Positions 1 through 4,968 of a stretch of DNA of 5,628 nt are shown in pieces; position 1 is the stretch's first letter; every line of letters starts with the position of its first letter. This DNA comes from an uncultured Prosthecobacter sp. (GTDB taxonomy: Bacteria; Verrucomicrobiota; Verrucomicrobiia; Verrucomicrobiales; Verrucomicrobiaceae). Location: positions 1 through 5,628 of the forward strand of contig CANNUR010000199.1 in the NCBI GenBank assembly GCA_947523045.1. The letters are read 5' to 3'. The position numbers were made by a program, and so were the translations under genes. The notes beneath the pieces are model-generated. The model did not search any database. It saw only the letters and a list, made by a program, of their open reading frames with translations, and was not told the origin of the DNA.

Positions 1-877
1 TCTCCAGGGTCTTGCGCAGTCGCGCCTGCCACCACGCGAACCCTTCCGCCGCGTGCGCCGGCCAGCGGTACAGCGGGTTGCCCCAGCGCTGGCCGGTGGC
101 GCTGAAGTAGTCGGGCGGCACGCCGGCGACGACGGTGGGCGCGCCGTTGTCATCGAGTTCAAAGAGGTCGGGCCGCGCCCAGACATCGGCGCTGTCGTGG
201 GCGGTGAAGATGGGGATGTCGCCGATCAGGGCGATGCCGAGTTCGCGGGCATGGGCGTGCAGTTTCTGCCACTGCCGGTCAAAGAAGAACTGCAGCGCCT
301 TGATCTCGTCGATCTCGCGCTTCAGTCCCTGGCGGGCGGCGGCCAGCGCCTCCGGATCGCGCTGGCGCAGTTCCTCCGGCCATTCATGCCAGGGGCGACC
401 CGCGTGCAGGCGTTTCAGTGCCATGAACAGGGCAAAGTCTTCCAGCCAGTCGGCCTCGCGCTCGGCGAAGGCTTCCAAGGCGCGGGCCACCAGCGCGCTG
501 CGTTCGCACTGGCTGAGGAAGCGACCGGCAGCGAGGCGCAGCATCTCCTCGCGGTAGGCTTCGACACGGGTGAACTCGACGCGGCCGTCGGGGAAGTGTG
601 GAGCGCGCGCCAGTTCCTCCAGGGTGAGCACGCCGTCGAGGGCCAGGGACTCGAAGGAGATCAGCAGCGGATTGCCGGCGAAGGACGACAGGCTTTGGTA
701 GGGCGAGGCGCCGTAGCCGGTGGGACCGAGCGGCAGCATCTGCCAGAGCTTTTGGCCCATGCGCGCCAGTTCCTCCAGCCAGGCATGCGCCTCCGGGCCG
801 ATTTCGCCGATGCCGTAACGGCCGGGCAGGGAGGTGGGATGCAGGAGCAGGCCGCTGGAACGGGGGATGGCAAACAT
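1..877 (-). CDS. malQ: 4-alpha-glucanotransferase (amylomaltase, GH77), N-terminal part; 3' end beyond window
   Basis: Disproportionating enzyme that transfers alpha-1,4-glucan segments between maltodextrins in the cytoplasm, in glycogen/maltodextrin metabolism. Translation from the ATG at 875-877 gives 292 codons with no stop before the window edge. GH77 blocks appear in the expected order: HPTSLPGRYGIGEIG (residues 13-27), WQMLPLGPTGYGASPYQS (45-62) followed by FAGNPLLI, GDIPIFTAHDSADVWA (219-234), and VAGVPPDYFSATGQRWGNPL (250-269). The first block begins near residue 10, so this is the short Taq-type enzyme and not the long E. coli type with its extra N-terminal domain. The catalytic Asp and Glu lie downstream of what is visible, so activity cannot be judged. 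The start is chosen because GLLLHPTSLPG lies the usual few residues from the N-terminus; no Shine-Dalgarno precedes it. It is divergent from the TerC-family gene. Family assignment is near certain. Confidence 0.96.
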   Translation of the reverse strand, partial: MFAIPRSSGLLLHPTSLPGRYGIGEIGPEAHAWLEELARMGQKLWQMLPLGPTGYGASPYQSLSSFAGNPLLISFESLALDGVLTLEELARAPHFPDGRVEFTRVEAYREEMLRLAAGRFLSQCERSALVARALEAFAEREADWLEDFALFMALKRLHAGRPWHEWPEELRQRDPEALAAARQGLKREIDEIKALQFFFDRQWQKLHAHARELGIALIGDIPIFTAHDSADVWARPDLFELDDNGAPTVVAGVPPDYFSATGQRWGNPLYRWPAHAAEGFAWWQARLRKTLE

Positions 878-1051
878 GGTGCAGGGCAGCAGTAACGGAA
901 AGTCGGGTCTTGCAAAGCAGGATTCGTGCGCGGCAGGTCAAAATCGCGGCTCCGGCAGCCCCTGCGCACTCAAGGTCCAAAAGCCCGGTTGCATCCCGGT
1001 CGGCCTCCGCCAATCTAGCGCGCCCAACCCACCGACCGCCTCCGGTCCATC
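878..1051. promoter_or_regulatory. divergent intergenic region between malQ and the TerC-family gene
   Basis: This 174-bp gap must hold the promoters of both divergent genes, unless the upstream regions are read from elsewhere. On the plus strand, TTGCAT at 989-994 lies 17 bases before AATCTA at 1012-1017. This is a poor sigma-70 match (the -35 is 3/6 and the -10 is weaker), offered only as the best visible candidate. I looked for the yybP-ykoY manganese riboswitch that precedes some alx/TerC genes and do not see its conserved core. No clear promoter is visible for malQ on the minus strand. Confidence 0.3.
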
Positions 1052-2023
1052 ATGACACCCCCCGACCCCCTCGCGAACCCGCTCGCCGCCTTTGCCGGCA
1101 TCACCCTCAACCAGGTGCTCATCTTCCTGGTGCCCTTTGTCCTCGCCGTCTGGATCGACCTGCGTTCGCACAAGAAGGACAAACCCATCACCATCGGCGA
1201 TGCCGCGATGTGGTCGGCTGTCTGGGTGGTCTGCGCCCTGCTGTTCGGGGTGTACATCGGCATGGAGCGCGACTGGGAGCAGGCCAGCCTGTACCTGACC
1301 GGTTACGTGCTCGAAAAGGCGCTGGCGGTCGACAACCTCTTTGCCTTCTACCTCATCTTCAAATCCTTCGGCCTGACCCTGGAGGCCAACCAGCCACTGC
1401 AGCACCGCATTCTCTACTGGGGCATCCTCGGTGCCATCGGCCTGCGCTTTGTCTTCCTCGGTGCCGGCGCCATCATCGTCAACCTCAGCCCCTACGTGCT
1501 GATCGCCTTCGCCGCCGTCGTGCTGTGGACGGTGTGGAAGATGTGGACCGCGGGCGATGACGACGAGGAGATCGATTACTCGAAGCACTGGTCGGTGAGC
1601 CTGGTCAAGCGCTTCGCGCGCGTGAATCCGTCGATCGAATCGCACCGCTTCTTCGACAAGGGCGCCACGCCGCTCTTCCTCTGCCTGGTCTGCATTGAGG
1701 TCTGCGACATGATTTTCGCCTTCGACTCGATGCCGGTCATCATCGCCGTCGTGCGCGATCCCTACCTGATGATCACCTCCAGCCTGTGGGCGGCGGCCGG
1801 CCTGCGCAGCCTGTATTTCCTGCTGGTGGCGGCGCAAAACCGCTTCTGGGCCCTCGACAAGGCGGTCATGATCCTGCTCGTCTTCGTCTCCGCCAAGCTG
1901 ATCGGTGCGGCCTTCCACTACCACCTGCCAAACTCGGTCAGCCTGACCATCGTCGTGCTGATTCTCGGCGCCGGCATTGGCTGGTCGCTGCTGCGCCCGC
2001 CGCCGGCCGCGGAAGAATCCTGA
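1052..2023 (+). CDS. TerC/Alx-family integral membrane protein (putative metal-ion, possibly Mn2+, exporter)
   Basis: A 323-residue inner-membrane protein of the TerC family. Characterised members such as E. coli Alx are linked to Mn2+ export and others to tellurium resistance; the substrate here is an inference. About nine hydrophobic segments are visible, roughly at 19-37, 50-70, 80-103, 122-141, 146-165, 205-223, 240-261, 268-288 and 296-314. The two family signatures with membrane acidic residues are present: EKALAVDNLF (88-97) and EVCDMIFAFDSMP (216-228), the latter followed by RDPYLMITSS and GLRSLYFLL. A charged loop at 166-202 (DDDEEID) separates the two halves. An unusual cluster, C211, C215 and C218, sits on the second signature. 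There is no Shine-Dalgarno before the ATG. No ter operon genes are nearby, so a stand-alone Alx-type role is more likely than a tellurite-resistance cluster. An intrinsic terminator follows 20 bases after the stop. Confidence 0.93.
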   Translation: MTPPDPLANPLAAFAGITLNQVLIFLVPFVLAVWIDLRSHKKDKPITIGDAAMWSAVWVVCALLFGVYIGMERDWEQASLYLTGYVLEKALAVDNLFAFYLIFKSFGLTLEANQPLQHRILYWGILGAIGLRFVFLGAGAIIVNLSPYVLIAFAAVVLWTVWKMWTAGDDDEEIDYSKHWSVSLVKRFARVNPSIESHRFFDKGATPLFLCLVCIEVCDMIFAFDSMPVIIAVVRDPYLMITSSLWAAAGLRSLYFLLVAAQNRFWALDKAVMILLVFVSAKLIGAAFHYHLPNSVSLTIVVLILGAGIGWSLLRPPPAAEES

Positions 2024-2043
2024 GCGATGGTCCATTCCCCTGC

Positions 2044-2076
2044 AACCGGCGTCGTCCCTGGCGGCGCCGGTTTTTT
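2044..2076 (+). terminator. rho-independent terminator of the TerC-family gene
   Basis: Arms 2044-2056 and 2060-2072 pair over 13 positions (11 Watson-Crick or strong pairs and 2 G-T), closing a CCT loop at 2057-2059. The run 2071-2076 is TTTTTT. The hairpin begins 20 bases after the TGA at 2021-2023. The opposite strand has no T-run after the same hairpin, so it should act only on plus-strand transcripts. The rest of the convergent gap, 2077-2214, shows only a short CCGGC/GCCGG dyad and no good terminator for the antiporter gene. Confidence 0.9.
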
Positions 2077-2214
2077 GTCTGCAGCGACAGCCGTGCATGA
2101 GGCACCGCCAGCCCGCATTGCAGCTTTGACCATTCCGGCTGAACGCCGGTGTCGACGCAGGGAGCGCTGAAACGTGTCTGATGCAGTCGACTCCGGTCCC
2201 CCGGCCGGCCGTTG

Positions 2215-3699
2215 TCAGATGGCGGCGCCGGTTTCGACGAAGGGGGTGGTGAAGGGGTCGAGCAGGGCGGCCCGCACCCGGTCCTCATCTTCGGCGCGCG
2301 CCAGCACGGTGACCTGATCCCAGCCGAGCAGGCGGGTGTTGCCCTTGGGAATGAGCACCTCGCCGTCGCGGATGATGAGGGTGATGACAGCGCCGGGTGG
2401 CAGGCGCAGGTCGCGGATGCGCGGCCCCAGGCAGCCCTGCGGATCCGGCATGTCGACCACCACCAGATCGAGGTCGCTCTTGGCCATGGTGACGAGTTCC
2501 AGCGCGTAGCGCGGCATCGGCCTTGAGGGGGTGCTCAGGCCGAGCAGGCGGGCCATGGGACCGAGCGTGCCGCCCTGCAGGGCGACCGACAGCAGCACGG
2601 CGAAGAAGACCAGGTTGAAGACGTCCTCGCCGGCGGGCAGGCCCTCGGCGAGGGGCAGGGTGGCGAGGGCGATGGGCACGGCCCCGCGCAGGCCAGCCCA
2701 GCTGACGAAGAGTTTCTCGCGCATGCTGAAGCCCATGCCGAGGGTGCCGAGCCAGACGGCGGCGGGGCGGGCAACCAGGGTAAGCACCGCGAAAAGCACC
2801 AGGCCATCGGTCCACAGGCCGGCCCAGCGGTGCGGGAAGACCAGCAGCCCCATGAAGACGAAGGCGCCGATGTTGGCAATGGTGGAGAGGGCCGCCGAGA
2901 AATTGCGCGCGCCCTGCTTGTAGATGAAGTGGCTGTTGCCCATGACAAAGCCCGCGGTGAAGGCGGCGAGCATGCCGCTGCCGTGGACGAGTTCGGTGAG
3001 GCCGTGACTGAGCAGGATGACGCCGACCAGCAGCACGTAGTAGTAACCGCGCTCCTGCGGGTTGAGGCGGTTGAACAGGAAGACGGCCCCGCGTGCGAGC
3101 AGCCAGCCGACGGCCGGACCCGCGGTGAATTTCCACAGGAACAGGCCGGCGGTTTCCCAGCCGATGCCCTCTCCGGACTTGAGCATTTCCACCGCTGCCG
3201 CGGTGAGCAGGATGGCCATGGGGTCGTTCGCGGCGCTTTCGACTTCCAGGGTGGCGGACAAGCGCGGTGGCAGAGCCTGCCGGCGCAGGATCGAGAAGAT
3301 GGCGGCGGCATCGGTCGAGGACAGGATCACCGCCAGCAGCAGGGCAATTTCCAGCGGCCAGCCGAGCACGTGGCGCAGGCAGACATAGCTGACGAGCGAG
3401 GTGAGAATGACCCCCCAGGTGGCGAGTCCGCCCGCCGCCAAAGCCACCTGCCGCACGGCCACCTGCTTGGTGGAAAAGCCGCCCTGAAAGAGAATGAAAA
3501 CCAGGGCGAGGTTGGCGATTTGATTGGTGAGGGCCGCGTCCTCAAAGTACCAGACATTGAGCACGTCGCTGCCAAACAGGATGCCGGTGCCCAGCGCCAC
3601 CAGGATCACCGGCACGCTGAAGCGATCCAGCCAGACCGCGGCAATGACGACCAGGATCAGCAGGGACGGGGCGATGAGGTAGGTGTAGGACAGATCCAT
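2215..3699 (-). CDS. nhaP2: CPA1-family K+/H+ antiporter with C-terminal TrkA_C domain (NhaP2/CvrA-like)
   Basis: A 494-residue inner-membrane cation/proton antiporter. Characterised NhaP2/CvrA members exchange cytoplasmic K+ (or Na+) for H+, which helps with volume and pH control. Residues 1-390 form about 12-13 membrane segments. Visible motifs are LFQGGF (70-75), SSTDAAA (127-133), ESAANDP (154-160, with the Asn-Asp pair N158-D159 that marks electroneutral CPA1 exchangers) and SWAGLRGAVPIALA (333-346). Residues about 400-480 match a TrkA_C (RCK_C) regulatory domain (DLVVVDMP, LRLPPGAVITLIIRDGEVLIPKGNTRL, DQVTVLA). It ends soon after that domain, so it is shorter than E. coli CvrA (about 578 residues), which carries an additional C-terminal region. 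The start is firm: an in-frame TAG lies at 3712-3714 with no other initiator between it and the ATG at 3697-3699. No Shine-Dalgarno is present. The exact ion is inferred from the family. Confidence 0.93.
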   Translation of the reverse strand: MDLSYTYLIAPSLLILVVIAAVWLDRFSVPVILVALGTGILFGSDVLNVWYFEDAALTNQIANLALVFILFQGGFSTKQVAVRQVALAAGGLATWGVILTSLVSYVCLRHVLGWPLEIALLLAVILSSTDAAAIFSILRRQALPPRLSATLEVESAANDPMAILLTAAAVEMLKSGEGIGWETAGLFLWKFTAGPAVGWLLARGAVFLFNRLNPQERGYYYVLLVGVILLSHGLTELVHGSGMLAAFTAGFVMGNSHFIYKQGARNFSAALSTIANIGAFVFMGLLVFPHRWAGLWTDGLVLFAVLTLVARPAAVWLGTLGMGFSMREKLFVSWAGLRGAVPIALATLPLAEGLPAGEDVFNLVFFAVLLSVALQGGTLGPMARLLGLSTPSRPMPRYALELVTMAKSDLDLVVVDMPDPQGCLGPRIRDLRLPPGAVITLIIRDGEVLIPKGNTRLLGWDQVTVLARAEDEDRVRAALLDPFTTPFVETGAAI

Positions 3700-3728
3700 G
3701 GTCGTTGGAAACTACGGCAGGGCCGTTT

Positions 3729-3757
3729 ATCCAACAGCATCCGGCTGTGAATCCAAC
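3729..3757. promoter_or_regulatory. operator-like repeat cluster upstream of the antiporter
   Basis: Plus-strand ATCCAAC occurs at 3729-3735 and again at 3751-3757, exactly 22 bases apart (two helical turns). Between them lies the inverted repeat ACAGC-N5-GCTGT (3734-3748). The cluster sits 30-58 bases upstream of the antiporter ATG, where a promoter or operator would be expected. On the minus strand GATAAA at 3727-3732 could serve as a -10, but no well-spaced -35 is seen. Function is an inference. Confidence 0.3.
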
Positions 3758-3801
3758 TGCGAATTTTCCGACCCTGGCGTTTTCGCCGGAAGGGCACACT
3801 G

Positions 3802-3818
3802 CGCGCTCCTGGAGCGCG
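3802..3818. repeat. near-perfect 17-bp palindrome in the antiporter upstream region
   Basis: Arms CGCGCTCC (3802-3809) and GGAGCGCG (3811-3818) are perfect reverse complements around a single T. In RNA this would fold as a 7-bp stem with a CTG loop. It lies about 100 bases upstream of the antiporter start and is not followed by a T-run on either strand, so it is not an intrinsic terminator. It could be a dimeric regulator site or a leader hairpin, or it could be chance in GC-rich DNA. Confidence 0.45.
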
Positions 3819-3861
3819 TGCATGGCTTCAGCCTGCTCGCTCAGGGTCAAGCGCGTGGCCG

Positions 3862-3880
3862 CCACCCAAGAGGCGGGTGG
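3862..3880. repeat. CCACCC/GGGTGG hairpin
   Basis: CCACCC (3862-3867) and GGGTGG (3875-3880) pair with a 7-base loop and are flanked by GGCC at 3857-3860 and 3886-3889. No T-run follows on either strand. It is one of several dyads between the tRNA and the antiporter, and its role is unknown. Confidence 0.35.
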
Positions 3881-3951
3881 TCTTCGGCCCACACATGCTC
3901 CGTCGCGGCGGGGTGAATTTCCGTTTCACGCATGACTTGCTTGAGTCAAGG

Positions 3952-3965
3952 CTCCCCGAAGGGAG
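3952..3965 (-). terminator. UUCG-tetraloop hairpin directly after the tRNA CCA end
   Basis: Read on the minus strand the sequence is CTCCC-TTCG-GGGAG, a 5-bp stem closed by C-G over the very stable UUCG tetraloop. It starts at the base right after the encoded CCA of the tRNA-Leu. No T-run follows, so it is either a 3'-processing or stability element of the tRNA precursor or a weak or factor-dependent terminator. A second dyad TGACT/AGTCA (3933-3948) and a third GTGAA/TTCAC (3913-3929) follow on the same transcript. Confidence 0.45.
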
Positions 3966-4050
3966 TGGTGCTCGGGAAGGGACTCGAACCCTTAAGCCTT
4001 TCGGCACAAGATCCTTAGTCTTGCGCGTATACCAATTCCGCCACCCGAGC
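3966..4050 (-). tRNA. tRNA-Leu, anticodon AAG as read, CCA encoded
   Basis: The 85-base minus-strand gene folds fully. The acceptor stem is GCTCGGG/CCCGAGC with discriminator A and encoded CCA (3966-3968). The D arm is GCG/CGC around GAATTGGTATA. The anticodon stem is CAAGA/TCTTG (4019-4023 with 4007-4011) around the 7-base loop CTAAGGA (4012-4018). The class II variable arm is GCC-GAAA-GGC. The T arm is AAGGG-TTCGAGT-CCCTT. Class II shape, discriminator A73 and G37 all fit leucine. Counting the loop gives C32, T33, A34, A35, G36 and G37, so the anticodon is AAG (4014-4016), cognate to CUU. Bacterial Leu isoacceptors normally carry UAG, CAG, GAG, UAA or CAA, so A34 is unusual. Identity as tRNA-Leu is near certain; the wobble base rests on a single nucleotide. 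Confidence 0.95.
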
Positions 4051-4058
4051 GAGGGTTG

Positions 4059-4086
4059 AAAACGGGCCGCAACAATAGCACGGCCC
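4059..4086 (-). terminator. candidate intrinsic terminator of the hydrolase-TraB operon
   Basis: On the minus strand GGGCCG (4081-4086) and CGGCCC (4064-4069) are perfect reverse complements with an 11-base loop, and the downstream arm is followed by GTTTTC (4063-4058). The stem starts 21 bases after the TraB-family stop codon, a typical place for a terminator. The T-tract is only four long and the loop is fairly large, so it would be of moderate strength. It overlaps the best promoter candidate for the downstream tRNA. Confidence 0.45.
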
Positions 4087-4098
4087 ATCGAGATGCAA
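4072..4098 (-). promoter_or_regulatory. candidate sigma-70 promoter for tRNA-Leu
   Basis: On the minus strand TTGCAT (4098-4093) lies 15 bases before TATTGT (4077-4072), which is a 4/6 match to the -10 box; the -35 is 3/6. A G/C-rich stretch (TGCGGCCCG) follows the -10, which resembles the discriminator of stringently controlled stable-RNA promoters. Transcription would start roughly 13-16 bases before the mature tRNA. The short spacer and poor -35 keep confidence low. Confidence 0.3.
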
Positions 4099-4106
4099 GG
4101 GATGTT

Positions 4107-4964
4107 TTAACTTTTTCGCGCCGGCAAATGCCAAGCCTTGAGGTAGTCGATGCGCTCGCGGCGGAAGCCAAGGGCAAGCAGCCGCGTCTCAAGGTCGGGC
4201 AGGTGGGCGGCTCCATAGAAGATCGCCAGCTTGCGGCGGCCGTTCTGGACCTCGCGGGCCATCACCTCCAGGGCATGGCGGTTGCGCTCGCCGACCAGGG
4301 TGGTGCCACCGCCCGCCTCGACCCCGGCCAGCACCGGCTCCAGGCTGTCGAACTCGCGGCCAATGAGCCGCTTCATCTCGGTGGCGCTGTCGCCGCTGAA
4401 GAGGATGCGCAGCAGCGCCGCCAAGCCCGGCTGCGGACGCTCGCCGGCGGCCGCCTTCTGCGCCTGCAGCGCCTTGAACCAAAGCCCGAGAAAACTCTCC
4501 TGGCGCTTCTCCTGCGAGGCGAAGAAGGCCTCGGTGGTGAGATCGGCATGGACGAAGTTGGCCGCACCATAATCGATGCACGCGAGCTGGCCCTCGAGTT
4601 CCAGGCTGCGACGCACGCTCTCCTGCAGCTGCCCCAGCCAGGCGAGTCGCTCGTCAGCGGCCCCGGCCCGCGGTTGATCCTTGCCGGGATGCGGGCCACC
4701 GATGAGTTCGTACAAGACAGCCTCGTAGGCGGTGAAGCGACGGTTCAGTTCGTCGAAGTAGGCGCGGTCGGCCACGTGCACCGCGCCGATCAGATCGACC
4801 TGCACGCCGTCGTCGCGCTGGTAGCGCACCAGGGCCGTCTGCAGGGAATCGCCGGATTCGGCCTCGACGAAGCGAATGAAGTCGGTGGGCTCAGCCGTGG
4901 TTGGTCCGTCTGCCGCCGACGCTCCGGCCAGCAGCAGGACCAAGGCGAGGGCGGGACGCGGCAT
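4107..4964 (-). CDS. TraB/GumN (TIKI-like) family protein, exported
   Basis: A 285-residue protein with a short signal peptide: MPRP, a hydrophobic core at about 5-16, and a likely cleavage after ASA or AA at 17-18. It should act in the periplasm or outside the cell. The TraB/TIKI superfamily marks are visible: a first GxxH as GAVH (60-63), a conserved Glu in YEL (E86), an ERN block (226-228, GERNRHALEVM), and a second GxxH as GAAH (251-254) preceded by the strand KLAIFY. Animal TIKI proteins with these motifs are metal-dependent proteases; the substrate of bacterial members like this one is unknown, so hydrolase activity is an inference. The middle part includes DYGAANFVHADLT (131-143). The ATG lies four bases after the stop of the upstream hydrolase gene and has no Shine-Dalgarno, which points to translational coupling in one operon. 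The stop is TAA at 4107-4109. Confidence 0.87.
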   Translation of the reverse strand: MPRPALALVLLLAGASAADGPTTAEPTDFIRFVEAESGDSLQTALVRYQRDDGVQVDLIGAVHVADRAYFDELNRRFTAYEAVLYELIGGPHPGKDQPRAGAADERLAWLGQLQESVRRSLELEGQLACIDYGAANFVHADLTTEAFFASQEKRQESFLGLWFKALQAQKAAAGERPQPGLAALLRILFSGDSATEMKRLIGREFDSLEPVLAGVEAGGGTTLVGERNRHALEVMAREVQNGRRKLAIFYGAAHLPDLETRLLALGFRRERIDYLKAWHLPARKS

Positions 4965-4968
4965 GGTG

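Noticed and set aside
53..895. 280-codon plus-strand open frame
   Set aside because: Antisense to malQ, whose GH77 motifs are clear. The product is low-complexity (Gly/Ala/Gln-rich) and matches nothing I know, which is typical of the shadow of a GC-rich gene.
878..1051. yybP-ykoY manganese riboswitch before the TerC-family gene
   Set aside because: Some alx/TerC genes carry it, but I cannot find its conserved core or paired elements here, and the gap must also hold the malQ promoter.
938..2098. 386-codon minus-strand open frame opposite the TerC-family gene
   Set aside because: It is longer than the real gene, but its product is a charged, His/Asp/Gln-rich sequence without domains, while the plus strand encodes a clear membrane protein with family signatures.
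2129..2210. CCGGC/GCCGG and CCGGCCGG dyads in the convergent gap as an antiporter terminator
   Set aside because: The stems are short and no T-run follows on the minus strand.
2830..3750. 306-codon plus-strand open frame opposite the antiporter
   Set aside because: Shadow of the antiporter coding frame; the product is Gln/Glu/His-rich with no recognisable fold.
3542..3892. 116-codon minus-strand open frame across the antiporter upstream region
   Set aside because: Its last third overlaps the antiporter N-terminus in another frame, and its upstream part shows no domain and no start signal. Treated as non-coding leader.
4012..4018. Anticodon UAA read from the shifted triplet in CTAAGGA
   Set aside because: It would need an asymmetric anticodon loop. 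The five-pair stem CAAGA/TCTTG centres the loop on AAG, and UAA tRNAs normally have A37, while here the base after the anticodon is G.
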